64,000 nt of DNA, from NCBI GenBank assembly GCA_965220645.1, contig OZ244836.1, positions 2,914,001 to 2,978,000 on the forward strand, in the 5' to 3' direction. Origin of the DNA: Aldehydirespirator sp965220645 (lineage in GTDB: Bacteria > Actinomycetota > Acidimicrobiia > Acidimicrobiales > Aldehydirespiratoraceae). The notes beneath the pieces are model-generated. The model was not told the DNA's origin and did no database searches. It saw only the letters and a list, made by a program, of their open reading frames with translations. Of this stretch, positions 50,463 through 59,514 are shown in pieces. Numbering within the stretch: position 1 is the first letter of the stretch; each line of letters opens with the position of its first letter. Both the position numbers and the translations under genes were made by a program.

Positions 50463-51608
50463 TCAGGTCTCCAGCCGGGCGGCCAGAGACTCCACCGAGT
50501 CGATGAACTCCTCGATCATCTCGAACACCACCTGGGCACTGGACTTGGACTGGTTCATCGTGCCAACGATCTGACCGACGAAGTAGTTGGCCAGCTTCTC
50601 CGCTCCCGACCCCGCCGTGTGCGCGGCCCGCTCGATGCGGCGCTGGGCGGCGCGGGTCAGCACCGGCTGTAGCGGCATGCCCAGCGGATCCGGCGTGTCG
50701 TCACGGTGCCACTCCTCGGTCCATGCCGACTTGAGCATCCGGGCCGGCTTGCCGGTGAGGGAGCGCGATCGCATCGTGTCCGACGACGCCGCGGTCAGCA
50801 TCTTGTCCTTCACCACCGGATGGGTCTCGGCCTCGACAGTTGTGAGCCACACCGACCCGCACCACACGCCCTCCGCACCGAGAGCCATGGCCGCGGCCAT
50901 CTGGCGGCCCCGGCCGATGCCGCCGGCACCGAGCACGGGCAGATCCACCGCGTCGACAATCTCCGGGATCAGCACCATCGAGCCGATCTCACCGGTATGG
51001 CCGCCCGCCTCGTACCCCTGGGCGATGATGATGTCCACGCCCGCCTGCTGGTGGCGCTCCGCGTGCACAGCCCGGCCCGCCAGGGCGCCGACAAGCTTGC
51101 CGGCGTCCTTGGCCGCATCGATCATGTGCTGCGGCGGCGGGCCCAGCGCGTTGGCAACGAAGGCCCCCCGGTGAGCCAGGGCGATCTCCAACTGCGCGCC
51201 GGCGGCGTCGGCTGAGAACGGTGTCGCGTCGCCCAGGCTGCCGAAGGACGTAAGCGAGTCCGAGCCGTCGTCGTCGGGAAGCGGCGGCACGTCGTAGCGG
51301 GCCAGGATGTCGTCCACGAAGTCGGCATGCGCGGCCGGGATCAACTGGCGGACGTCGTCGAGCGTGAAGCCCCCATCGGGGCCGCCCGCGAGGCTGGCGG
51401 GGATGATCACATCCACGCCGTAGGGCTTGTCGCCGACCTCGGCCTCGATCCAGTCCAGGTCGATCTCGAGGGTCTCGGGCGAGTGGGCCACCGCGCCGAG
51501 CACGCCCATCCCACCCGCCTTGGACACCGCGGCCACCACATCGCGGCAGTGGCTGAAGGCAAGGATGGGGAACTCGATTCCCAGCATGTCGGTGATGCGG
51601 GTCTTCAC
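50463..51608 (-). CDS. Nitronate monooxygenase family flavoprotein
   Basis: A 381-residue FMN-dependent TIM-barrel. It starts TRITDMLGIEFPILAFSHCRDVVAAVSKAGG and has GYEAGGHTG (catalytic-His region) and GAGGIGRGRQMAAAMALGAEGV (phosphate binding), as in the NMO/2-nitropropane dioxygenase family. Many members act on enoyl-like or unknown substrates. GAGGAGG precedes the GTG start. It follows the acyl-CoA dehydrogenase gene by 54 bp on the same strand. Confidence 0.87.
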   Translation of the reverse strand: MKTRITDMLGIEFPILAFSHCRDVVAAVSKAGGMGVLGAVAHSPETLEIDLDWIEAEVGDKPYGVDVIIPASLAGGPDGGFTLDDVRQLIPAAHADFVDDILARYDVPPLPDDDGSDSLTSFGSLGDATPFSADAAGAQLEIALAHRGAFVANALGPPPQHMIDAAKDAGKLVGALAGRAVHAERHQQAGVDIIIAQGYEAGGHTGEIGSMVLIPEIVDAVDLPVLGAGGIGRGRQMAAAMALGAEGVWCGSVWLTTVEAETHPVVKDKMLTAASSDTMRSRSLTGKPARMLKSAWTEEWHRDDTPDPLGMPLQPVLTRAAQRRIERAAHTAGSGAEKLANYFVGQIVGTMNQSKSSAQVVFEMIEEFIDSVESLAARLET

Positions 51609-51662
51609 ATGCGCCTCCTCGGCGTCCGGATCCGGGTGAGACCAGCCTCCACGCTCTCCACG

Positions 51663-52895
51663 TTATGCGCGCCTCCGCTGTGATTCGCTCCAGGTGAGGC
51701 CGGCCTCCACGTTGGGCTCGCGGGGCAGGCCCAGAACGTGCTCGGCCACGATATTGCGCTGCACCGCGAACGTGCCGCCACCCAGTGTCAATGCCGGCGA
51801 GAACAGCAGCCCGTAGTGCCAGATGGGATCGGCTTTGGGGAACTGTCCGCCGCCTCGTGGGAAGTTGACCTCGGTGGCGCCGGTCTGCATGGACTTGGGG
51901 ATCTCGCCGGCAGGACCCGCCCCGGTCAGCATCCCGGCTGCGCCCACCGTGGCTGCGGCCAACTCCATCACCCGCTGGCCGTGGTCGTCGGACATGATCT
52001 TCTGGATCGACGCCTCCGGCCCCGGCGTGCGTCCGGCCAAGCGAGCGCTGAGCGTGCGCAGCTGATTGAGCCGCAGCACCTCTGCCTCGCAGTACACCGA
52101 GGCCAGTTGGTCGCGCAGCACCGGGTCGGACACCCCGCCGTTGCCCTTCACGAGCTCGATCAACTTCTGTGCGGTCGGGCCGAGGCTCCACAGCACCCCG
52201 CCCGAGGACAGTCCGACCCGCTCGTTGGCCAGCGTCACCTTTGCCAGGCGCCAGCCATCGCCCACGTCACCGACCCGGAGGCTGGCCGGCAGCCGTACGT
52301 CGTCGAAGAACACCTGGTTGAACGAGTGGGCGGTGGTCATGTCGACGATCGGCTGCATCGACACGCCGGGAGCGTCCATGGGGCAGATGAAGTAGGAGAT
52401 GCCCTTGTGTTTGGGGACATCAGGGTTGGTGCGGGCGATGAGGATCCCGAACTTGCTGTGGTGGGCCCCGCTCGACCAGATCTTGGAACCGTTCACCACG
52501 TAGGTGTCGCCGTCGCGCACGGCCCGGGTGGACAGCGAGGCCAGGTCCGATCCCGAGTCGGGCTCGCTGAAGAGCTGGCACCAGTACTCCTCGCCGGTGA
52601 AGATGGGCCACAGGTAGCGGTCCTTCTGCTCAACAGTGCCGGCGGCGAAGATGGTGGGCGCAGCCCAGCCGATCCCGATCAGGTTGTCGGGCCGCTTGAC
52701 TCCCGCCGCGGCCAGCTCCTCATCGATGACGAGCTGGTGCAGCCCGTCAGCCTCCAGCCCCCACGGCCGGGGCCAGTGGGGGACCACGTAGCCGGCCTCG
52801 GCCAGCTGTCGCCCGGTGGGCTTGGGATGTTCCTGGAGCCAGCGCCGCACGGCCACGCGCCGCGGGTCGTCGTCAATGGGAAGATCGAAGTCCAT
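51663..52895 (-). CDS. Acyl-CoA dehydrogenase family protein
   Basis: FAD-dependent acyl-CoA dehydrogenase, 410 residues. YWCQLFSEPDSGSDLASL and the YVVNGSKIWSSGAHH segment are FAD-binding hallmarks; FPRGGGQF and the C-terminal GGTFAVQRNIVAEHVLGLP complete the fold. The start is ATG 52895 (MDFDLP), where homology begins. With nitronate monooxygenase and the aminotransferase it forms a possible operon. The substrate could be a sterol side chain or fatty acid; not decided. Confidence 0.88.
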   Translation of the reverse strand: MDFDLPIDDDPRRVAVRRWLQEHPKPTGRQLAEAGYVVPHWPRPWGLEADGLHQLVIDEELAAAGVKRPDNLIGIGWAAPTIFAAGTVEQKDRYLWPIFTGEEYWCQLFSEPDSGSDLASLSTRAVRDGDTYVVNGSKIWSSGAHHSKFGILIARTNPDVPKHKGISYFICPMDAPGVSMQPIVDMTTAHSFNQVFFDDVRLPASLRVGDVGDGWRLAKVTLANERVGLSSGGVLWSLGPTAQKLIELVKGNGGVSDPVLRDQLASVYCEAEVLRLNQLRTLSARLAGRTPGPEASIQKIMSDDHGQRVMELAAATVGAAGMLTGAGPAGEIPKSMQTGATEVNFPRGGGQFPKADPIWHYGLLFSPALTLGGGTFAVQRNIVAEHVLGLPREPNVEAGLTWSESQRRRA

Positions 52896-53060
52896 CGAGA
52901 CCCCACTCTCGCCGCATCGGTGCGCACTCGCAACCGCGGCCCGGCGATGCCGGCACCAGGATCGACACCCGCGGCCTAATGGCCCGGAGGGCGGGGCCGA
53001 TACGGTGCGGCGAACCGGCTGGACCGGCTCGGCAAGCCCAATGACAGCAGGAGGCCACAA

Positions 53061-54092
53061 ATGAAGCTGGGACTCAACACCGGATACTGGTCGGCAGGGC
53101 CTCCCGCGGGGGTGGAGGAGCAGATCGCGGCCGCGGACCGGCTCGGATTCGACTCGATCTGGACCGCCGAGGCCTACGGGTCCGACTGCCTCACCCCTCT
53201 GGCCTGGTGGGGCGCGGCCACCGAGCGGGTGCGCCTCGGCACGTCAATTACCCAGATGTCGGCCCGCACACCGGTCGCCACGGCCATGGCCGCGATGAGC
53301 CTCGATCACCTGTCGGGCGGTCGTTTCGTGCTGGGTGTCGGCGCTTCCGGCCCGCAGGTGGTGGAGGGCTGGTACGGGCGGCCCTACTCGCGGCCGCTGG
53401 CCCGGACCCGGGAGTACGTGGACATCGTGAGGCAGGTGGTGGGCCGGGCCGGTCCTGTCGCCTACGACGGGGAGTTCTACCAACTTCCCTACCGCGGAGA
53501 GGGAAGCACGGGGCTGGGCAAGGCCCTCAAGAGCACCGTGCACCCGCTGCGGTCAGACATCCCCATCTTCTTGGGCGCGGAAGGGCCGAAGAACGTCGCC
53601 CTCGCAGCCGAGATCTGCGACGGCTGGCTGGCCTGGCTGTTCTCGCCCCGCCATGACGCCATGTACCGCGGCTTCCTGGCCGAGGGCTTCGGCCGCCCCG
53701 GCGCCCGGCGAGGCCCCGACGACTTCGAGGTGGTGGCATCCACGATCCTGGTCCCCGGCGACGACGTCGAGGCTTGCGCCGACTTCGTGCGGCCGGTGAT
53801 CTCGCTCTATGTGGGGGGCATGGGCGCCAAGGGAGCCAACTTCCACCGAGCCGTGTTCGACCGCATGGGTTACGAGGCCCAGTGCGACACCATTCAGGAC
53901 CTGTACCTGTCCGGTGACAAGGCCGCGGCGACCGCGGCGGTGACCACCCAGATGTGCGAGGAGATCGCGCTGATCGGCCCGTGGGCCAAGATCGCAGAGG
54001 ACCTGGAAGCGTGGCGGTCGTCGGTCGTGACCACGCTTCTGATCAGCGGTGATCCGGCCACCCTGGCGCGCGTCGCCGAGCTCGCCCGCTGA
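53061..54092 (+). CDS. LLM-class F420-dependent oxidoreductase
   Basis: A 343-residue luciferase-like TIM-barrel, probably using F420. It opens MKLGLNTGYW, with DSIWTAEAYGSDCLTPLAWWG, SLDHLSGGRFVLGVGASGPQVVEGWYG and IPIFLGAEGPKN, all as in F420-dependent LLM proteins. A strong Shine-Dalgarno (CAGGAGG) lies 7 nt before the ATG. It diverges from the acyl-CoA dehydrogenase gene and converges on the IMPDH-family gene. Confidence 0.9.
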   Translation: MKLGLNTGYWSAGPPAGVEEQIAAADRLGFDSIWTAEAYGSDCLTPLAWWGAATERVRLGTSITQMSARTPVATAMAAMSLDHLSGGRFVLGVGASGPQVVEGWYGRPYSRPLARTREYVDIVRQVVGRAGPVAYDGEFYQLPYRGEGSTGLGKALKSTVHPLRSDIPIFLGAEGPKNVALAAEICDGWLAWLFSPRHDAMYRGFLAEGFGRPGARRGPDDFEVVASTILVPGDDVEACADFVRPVISLYVGGMGAKGANFHRAVFDRMGYEAQCDTIQDLYLSGDKAAATAAVTTQMCEEIALIGPWAKIAEDLEAWRSSVVTTLLISGDPATLARVAELAR

Positions 54093-54100
54093 GCCGCCCG

Positions 54101-54147
54101 GAACTGGCAGCAGAATGCACGCCATCCGTGCAGAGCGCTGCCAATTC
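54101..54147. terminator. Nested inverted repeat between convergent genes (copy 2)
   Basis: GAACTGGCAGC pairs with GCTGCCAATTC, with an inner stem TGCACG/CGTGCA. Nearly identical in its arms to 27371-27418 and again between two gene ends. Confidence 0.65.
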
Positions 54148-54164
54148 CCCGGAGGGGGCTGCGG

Positions 54165-55226
54165 CTAGCGAGGGCCGAGGGTGGCGTGGGGCAAGCTCTC
54201 GATGACGCCCTGAGGCGTCACTGCCATGAACTCGGCCAACTCCGAGAACTCATCGAGCGTCCGGGCGTTGGTGTAGCTCATGGCGCTGCGCAGGCCCGCC
54301 ATCAGCTTCAGCACCAGCTTGGACACCTCCCCCTTGTAAGGGACGGTGCCCTCGACGCCCTCGGGGGCCCGGTATGACAGGTACTCCTCGTCCAGGTCCT
54401 CGCCGGAGCGGTCGGCCCGAGCCTGGACCGCTTCGAAGCTGGCCATGCCCCGGATGCGCTTCTGGAGACCCTTAGGCCCCTGCTCCAACTCGCCGGGGCT
54501 CTCCTTGGTGCCGGCCAGCATGCTGCCGACCATCACCGTGGAGGCGCCCGCGGCCAGGGCCTTGGCGATGTCGCCGGAGCTGCGGATCCCCCCGTCGGCT
54601 ATGACCGGCACACCAACGGAGGCGACGTCGGCTATGGCCGTCAGCTGAGGGACGCCGACACCGGCAACGGTGCGGGTGGTGCACACGCCCCCGGGCCCGA
54701 CACCCACCTTCACCGCATCGGCACCCGCGTCCACCAGGTCGGCGGCCCCTTCGAGTGTGGCCACGTTGCCCGCCAGCACGTCGATGTCTGCGAAGTGGTC
54801 CTTGAGGGTGCGAACACCGTCGATGGCATGGTCGGAGTGGCCGTGGGCGATGTCCAGCACCAGCACGTCAGCTCCGGCCGCCACCAGCGCTTTGGTCCGT
54901 TCGACCATGTCGCGATCGGTGCCAACCGCCGCACCGACGACGAGGTCGTCGCCCGCCTCCTTCACCTTGTAGATCTCATCGGCCTGCGTGTCGGCCGGCA
55001 TGAAGCGGTGCACGATGCCGATACCACCCAGCCGGGCCATGGCGATGGCCATCTCGTGCTCGCAGACGGTGTCCATGTTGGCGGCCACGACCGGCAGGTC
55101 GAGCTCGACGCGACGCGACAGCCGTGTCCGCACCGACACGTCCTGGCGCGAACGGATCGACGATCGCCGAGGGACGATGAGGACGTCGTCGAAGGTGAAC
55201 CCGGTGCGCAGATGTTCCAGTCCCAT
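54165..55226 (-). CDS. IMP dehydrogenase/GMP reductase family protein without CBS domains
   Basis: A 353-residue TIM-barrel. The catalytic cysteine loop is GVGPGGVCTTRTVAGVGVPQL; TFDDVLIVPRRS, VAANMDTV and the ADGGIRSSGDIAKAL phosphate site are clear. The CBS pair that regulates normal IMPDH is missing, so it is a CBS-less IMPDH or a GMP reductase. The start ATG 55226 has TAGCGT 10 nt upstream; GTG codons at 55232 and 55238 are alternatives. The gene converges on the F420 oxidoreductase gene. Confidence 0.85.
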   Translation of the reverse strand: MGLEHLRTGFTFDDVLIVPRRSSIRSRQDVSVRTRLSRRVELDLPVVAANMDTVCEHEMAIAMARLGGIGIVHRFMPADTQADEIYKVKEAGDDLVVGAAVGTDRDMVERTKALVAAGADVLVLDIAHGHSDHAIDGVRTLKDHFADIDVLAGNVATLEGAADLVDAGADAVKVGVGPGGVCTTRTVAGVGVPQLTAIADVASVGVPVIADGGIRSSGDIAKALAAGASTVMVGSMLAGTKESPGELEQGPKGLQKRIRGMASFEAVQARADRSGEDLDEEYLSYRAPEGVEGTVPYKGEVSKLVLKLMAGLRSAMSYTNARTLDEFSELAEFMAVTPQGVIESLPHATLGPR

Positions 55227-55236
55227 AGGCACGGCC

Positions 55237-55242
55237 ACGCTA
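55237..55242 (-). promoter_or_regulatory. -10 element of the IMPDH-family gene
   Basis: TAGCGT on the minus strand, 10 nt before the ATG at 55226 and 4 nt before GTG 55232. Confidence 0.45.
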
Positions 55243-55298
55243 CAAGACGCGTCAATGGTGGGCCGGGTATCGGCTGCTACGGCCGGCGTCCGGGCAGC

Positions 55299-55589
55299 TC
55301 AGTCGACGGAGATCTGGGCCATCAGCGTGGTCCGCTGCTCATCGAAGGCTTCGAGGTCCAGTTGACCGTCGTCGTAACGGCGGTGCAGATCCTCCACCCT
55401 TGCCATGATCTCGTCGTTGCTGAGGGAGGGGCCCTGCGACGGCGTCTCGTCGCTGTCTTCGTCTCGCCGGGCGTGCTCCAGTTCGTAGAGTTCGCCCCGA
55501 CCCAGACGCTTCTGGCGCTTGGCCTCGGCGCGGGCCTTCTTGGCCATGTCCCTTTGACGCTTCGCGAAGCTGGATCGTCCGGTTGCCAC
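55299..55589 (-). CDS. Short-protein of the GRSSFAKRQR type (actinobacterial, unknown)
   Basis: A 96-residue, highly charged protein. The N-terminus TGRSSFAKRQRDMAKKARAEAKRQKR is basic and helical; the C-terminal part is SNDEIMARVEDLHRRYDDGQLDLEAFDEQRTTLMAQ, helical and SHOCT-like. I do not know its function. GTG 55589 has a GGAGG 12 nt upstream. It diverges from the P450 gene. Confidence 0.65.
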   Translation of the reverse strand: MATGRSSFAKRQRDMAKKARAEAKRQKRLGRGELYELEHARRDEDSDETPSQGPSLSNDEIMARVEDLHRRYDDGQLDLEAFDEQRTTLMAQISVD

Positions 55590-55762
55590 TGGGATCAGCC
55601 TCCGTGAATGGGCGTTGGCTCTTTGTCGGCTCTTTGCCAACATACGAGGGTAGGCCCACCGGCCGCCTTTTCCATCCCAGGCTCGCCCTGAGCCAGGCCG
55701 TTACCATCTTCTACAGCTACCCCGTGCGACGCGCTCGCGCCGCCAGCGGCAGGAGCCCGTCT

Positions 55763-56965
55763 ATGCCCGACACCGCCGCCGTGGACATCTACTCGCCGGA
55801 CGCTTACGTCGACGGCCCGCCACACGAGTTCTTCGCCCGGCTGCGCCGCGAGCGCCCGGTGTGCTGGCAGGCAGTGCCCGATCAAGACGGCTACTGGGCG
55901 GTGCTGCGCCACGCCGACGTGGTCCATGTGTCCCGCCATCCCGAGGTGTTCTCGGCCTCCGAGGGCGGGGTGGTCATCGAGGACCTCGAACCGGCCAGCC
56001 TCGAAGCCATGCGCGACATGCTCCTGGCCATGGACCCGCCCCGTCACACCGCCTACCGCAAACCGGTGTCGCCCGAGTTCAAGGCGCGTGTGATCAACGG
56101 GATGGAGGATCAGATCCGGGCCATCACGGTCGGGATACTCGACCGCACCGACGCGGGCGGCGAGGTGGAGTTCGTTCATGACGTGTGCGCTCATCTGCCC
56201 AGCGAAGTGGTCGGCCAACTGCTCGGGCTGCCCCGCGGGGACTGGCCGGCCATCCATGCGCTGGCCGAACGCAACTCCGGAGGCCAGGACCCCGACATAG
56301 CGGACGCATCCGAGCGGGGATCGTCCAGCGTGGAGATGGCCATCTACGCCATGGGCTTCGCGGCCCGGCGGCGGGCCATGCCTCTTCAGGGGGACCTGAC
56401 CGACGTGCTGCTCGGCAGCCATTTCGACGGACGCCTGATGACCGACGTGGACTTCGGCCGCTTCTTCGTCCAACTGGTCACGGCCGGCAACGACACCACC
56501 CGCACGATGCTGTCGAGCGGGCTGCTGGCCCTGCTGCAGCATCCCGAACCGATGGAAGCGGTGCGCCGGCACCCGGAGGTGATACCGACCATGGTGGAGG
56601 AGGTGATTCGCTGGTCCAACCCGCTGCATTACTTCCGGCGCACCGCGGTGGCAGACACCGAGATCGCGGGCCAGCCGATAGCGGCGGGCGACAAGGTGGC
56701 GATGATCTACACGTCGGCCAATCGCGACGAGGCCGTCTTCGATGGTCCGCAGTCGTTCGACATCACCAGGAACCCGAACCCGCACCTGTCGTTCGGCATC
56801 GGCACCCACTTCTGCCTGGGCGTGCATCTCGCCCGGCTCGAAGGCCGGGTGTTCTTCGAGGAGCTTCTGGGCCGCTTCGAGCACATCGAGCTCGCGGGCC
56901 ACCCCCGGCGCCAGCGCTCGAACCTCAACAACGCCCTGAAGGCGTTGCCCGTGGTGCTGGCCTAA
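55763..56965 (+). CDS. Cytochrome P450
   Basis: Soluble bacterial P450 of 400 residues. The I-helix is VTAGNDTTRTML (about 240), EEVIRW has the ExxR, and the haem-binding segment FGIGTHFCLGVHLARLE holds the cysteine ligand. ATG 55763 has an AGGAG 9-10 nt upstream; the open frame upstream to 55583 is not protein-like. Similar P450s hydroxylate sterols or fatty acids in actinobacteria; the substrate here is unknown. It converges on the SDR gene. Confidence 0.92.
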   Translation: MPDTAAVDIYSPDAYVDGPPHEFFARLRRERPVCWQAVPDQDGYWAVLRHADVVHVSRHPEVFSASEGGVVIEDLEPASLEAMRDMLLAMDPPRHTAYRKPVSPEFKARVINGMEDQIRAITVGILDRTDAGGEVEFVHDVCAHLPSEVVGQLLGLPRGDWPAIHALAERNSGGQDPDIADASERGSSSVEMAIYAMGFAARRRAMPLQGDLTDVLLGSHFDGRLMTDVDFGRFFVQLVTAGNDTTRTMLSSGLLALLQHPEPMEAVRRHPEVIPTMVEEVIRWSNPLHYFRRTAVADTEIAGQPIAAGDKVAMIYTSANRDEAVFDGPQSFDITRNPNPHLSFGIGTHFCLGVHLARLEGRVFFEELLGRFEHIELAGHPRRQRSNLNNALKALPVVLA

Positions 56966-56967
56966 CT

Positions 56968-56980
56968 CCGGCCGGGCCGG
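56968..56980. terminator. Short GC palindrome between P450 and SDR genes
   Basis: CCGGCC-G-GGCCGG in a 28-bp convergent spacer; possible bidirectional terminator. Confidence 0.35.
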
Positions 56981-56993
56981 CAGGGACTGCGGC

Positions 56994-57791
56994 TTACTCG
57001 GCGCAGGCGAGGCCGCCGCCGACAGGCACGGTGGCACCGGTCAGGTACGACCCGGCCCGCGATGCGAGGTACACCGCCGCGCCGGCCAGGTCGTCGGGCT
57101 CACCGATCCGGCCCAGCGGCACCTGAGCCGCCAGCGCGGTCCGAGCCTTGGGGTTGTCAAGGATGAACGCCATCATCTTGGAGTCGAAGGGACCGGGCGC
57201 GATGGCATTGACTGTGATGTGCTCGGGCGCCAGTCGCTTGGCGAGATGGCGGGTGAGGTGCATGACCCCCGCCTTGGAGGCCGAGTACGAGTAGGTCTCC
57301 AGGTCCGGCACCTTCAGCCCGTCCACCGAGGCGACGTTGATCACCCGGGCCGGATCGTTCGGGCCGGCAGACGCCCGCAGCAGTCCCAGCAGCTTCTGTG
57401 TGAGAAAGAACGGGCCCCCAAGGTTGGTGTCGATGACCTTGTTCCAGCCGTGCACCGGGAACTCGTCGAGGTCCGCCCCCCAGCTCGCTCCGGCGTTGTT
57501 GACGAGGATGTCCAGCGAGTCCCATTTCTCGCCGACCGCGGCGGCCAGCGCTTCGCAGCCCTCCGGGGTGGACAGGTCGGCCGGTATGGCCTCGCACGGG
57601 CCCCGGGCCGCTAACTGGGCGGCCGCGGCCGCCACCTGCTCCACCTTGCGGGCCGAGATGATCACCCGGCAGCCCGCGTCGAGCAGGCCCCCGGCGATCA
57701 TGTAGCCAAGGCCGCGGCTGCCGCCGGTCACCACAGCCGACTTGCCTTCGAGCCCGAACAGTTCGGTCAAGCGGTCGGTGTTCATCGGCAT
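56994..57791 (-). CDS. Short-chain dehydrogenase/reductase
   Basis: Rossmann-fold oxidoreductase, 265 residues. The nucleotide motif is TGGSRGLG, followed by NNAGAS, the Ser of NVASVDG and YSYSASK (YxxxK). The ending YLTGATVPVGGGL is typical. It may be an NAD(P)-dependent 3-oxoacyl or alcohol dehydrogenase. Start is ATG 57791 (GGAGG 10 nt upstream); the second ATG at 57785 is close. Confidence 0.9.
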   Translation of the reverse strand: MPMNTDRLTELFGLEGKSAVVTGGSRGLGYMIAGGLLDAGCRVIISARKVEQVAAAAAQLAARGPCEAIPADLSTPEGCEALAAAVGEKWDSLDILVNNAGASWGADLDEFPVHGWNKVIDTNLGGPFFLTQKLLGLLRASAGPNDPARVINVASVDGLKVPDLETYSYSASKAGVMHLTRHLAKRLAPEHITVNAIAPGPFDSKMMAFILDNPKARTALAAQVPLGRIGEPDDLAGAAVYLASRAGSYLTGATVPVGGGLACAE

Positions 57792-58138
57792 GGTTCGGGT
57801 TCCTCCGTGTTGGGCTCCGGCTCGCGGCTGGGCCGCCATCTTTGCAGGCGAGAGCGACCCGCACGCACTCTGGTGACACCACGGAACTCAGCGGCCGAGC
57901 GGATAGAGAGCAGTTCATGAGGACCTTGGCAAGGCACTGAGCGAGGCCGTGGCCGAGCGCCCGGTGTCAAGCTCGCCTCAAATCTGCACGGGTATTTCTC
58001 CCATATGACGGGTTTCTCCACACATTTCGTCGAGCGTGGCCGGTACGCCTGCGAGCGCAGCGAACAAGAGCGGAAAAAAACCGTGCTTCGCCCGCGACGG
58101 CTCGTCGCCCGTTCGCTCATGCTCTAGGGTCAGCGACG
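57792..58138. repeat. Intergenic region with partial copies of the dispersed repeat
   Basis: About 350 bp without a gene. GCGAGGCCGTGGCC (about 57941-57955) and GCGAACAAGAGCGG (58060-58073, upstream GAGCGCA) match the two ends of copies A and B but are separated by about 80 bp of unrelated AT-richer sequence. A run of seven A follows. The leaderless promoter of the phosphodiesterase ends the region. Confidence 0.6.
58125..58130 (+). promoter_or_regulatory. -10 element of the phosphodiesterase gene
   Basis: TAGGGT, 8 nt before the ATG at 58139. Confidence 0.6.
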
Positions 58139-59437
58139 ATGGCGGCCGATCGCGACCAGGCCAGCGCCCGCCGGCGCCACGCGAGGCTCCGCACGCTGGT
58201 CGGCGGGCTGCTCGCCGTTTCTGGACTTGTGATCGCGAGCTGCGGAGAATCGGGCACCGGCACAGCGCCGTCGGCGGGTGCTGCGACGTCGACCATCGCC
58301 GCGGCGACCACTTCCAGCGCGGCCGCCCCGACCGCGAGCCCAGCAACACCGACCACCTCAGCCACCACGATCGCGCCAACGACATCCGCTACGCCGACCA
58401 CGAGCCCGCCGACAACAACCGTGCCACCGACAACAACCGTGCCACCGACCACGACCGCCCCGACAACGACGGCGGCACCAACAACCTCCGCGGCGCCGCC
58501 GACCACTACCACCACCGCCGCGCCCCGACCGGAGGCTTCAACCGTCGAGGACCTGATAGCCCTCGACCGGCCTCTGGTGATCGCCCACGCGGGCGGCGAC
58601 CAGGACCATCCCCACTCCACGATCTACGCGTACACCCAGTCCGCCCTCGCCGGTGCCGACATCCTCGAACTGGACGTGCAGCTCACCGCCGATGGCGTGC
58701 TGATCGTCCAGCACGACGACACCGTGGACCGCACCACCGAGGTCACCGGTCCGGTGGCCGAGCTGACACTGGCCGGGATACAGGCCCTCGACAGCGCCCA
58801 CTGGTTCGTGGCCGGGCTGTGGGGCGACCAGACCCGGCCCGCTTCCGAGTACGAGTTCCGGGGCGTGCGCATCGGAGCGGTAGAGCCGCCGCCCGGCTTC
58901 GAGGCCGACGACTTCAGGGTGGCGACCTTCCGGGAAGTGGCCGAGCGGTTTCCCCACCACGCCCTCGACGTGGAGATCAAGCTCCAGCGGGGCCCCGACG
59001 GCGAGGAGGACCCCGCTACCGGCATAGCCGCGGCCGAGGTGCTCGCGGCCGAGATCGCAGAGCTGGGCCGGGAGGACTCAGTGATCGTGGCCTGCTTCAA
59101 CGACGACGTGCTGGCCGCCTTCAGCCGTCTCGCCCCCTCAGTGGCGACCACCCCGGGCGAGGCGGCCCTGCTCGGCTGGTTCGCGGCCGGCGAGGCCCTG
59201 GATCCCCGGCACACCGTCGTGCAGGTGCCCTTCACCTACGCGGGGATCGAGGTCGTGACTCCCGACACCGTGGCCCGGGCCCACGACGAGGGTCTGGAAG
59301 TGTGGGTTTGGCTGAGCGGGACCGATGTGGTGGAGACCCGACAGTTCTATGCAGATCTGTTCGCGCTGGGCGTGGACGGCGTGATCGCAGGCCGTCCTGC
59401 GGAGGCAGCGACCGCCCTGGCCGACATCAGCGGCTGA
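58139..59437 (+). CDS. Secreted glycerophosphodiester phosphodiesterase lipoprotein
   Basis: A 432-residue lipoprotein. A signal peptide ends at the lipobox VIASC (about residue 34). A Thr/Ala/Pro-rich linker follows (residues 40-130, with an 18-bp tandem repeat in the DNA), then a GDPD TIM-barrel: VIAHAGGDQDHPHSTIYAY (catalytic HxGG), LELDVQLTADGVLIVQHDDTVDRTT and LDVEIKLQ (metal and acid residues). It hydrolyses glycerophosphodiesters outside the cell. The linker tethers it to the cell surface. Confidence 0.9.
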   Translation: MAADRDQASARRRHARLRTLVGGLLAVSGLVIASCGESGTGTAPSAGAATSTIAAATTSSAAAPTASPATPTTSATTIAPTTSATPTTSPPTTTVPPTTTVPPTTTAPTTTAAPTTSAAPPTTTTTAAPRPEASTVEDLIALDRPLVIAHAGGDQDHPHSTIYAYTQSALAGADILELDVQLTADGVLIVQHDDTVDRTTEVTGPVAELTLAGIQALDSAHWFVAGLWGDQTRPASEYEFRGVRIGAVEPPPGFEADDFRVATFREVAERFPHHALDVEIKLQRGPDGEEDPATGIAAAEVLAAEIAELGREDSVIVACFNDDVLAAFSRLAPSVATTPGEAALLGWFAAGEALDPRHTVVQVPFTYAGIEVVTPDTVARAHDEGLEVWVWLSGTDVVETRQFYADLFALGVDGVIAGRPAEAATALADISG

Positions 59438-59441
59438 CGCT

Positions 59442-59492
59442 CGAATTCCCGGGAGTTGTGGTCACACATCGCCCAGAACCACCGGAATTTCG
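59442..59492. terminator. Weak inverted repeat between convergent genes
   Basis: CGAATTCC (about 59442) and GGAATTTCG (about 59483) with GTGGT/ACCAC inside can form a stem between the phosphodiesterase and rlmB gene ends. Confidence 0.35.
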
Positions 59493-59514
59493 ACAAGGAG
59501 CCAGCCAGTGCGGG

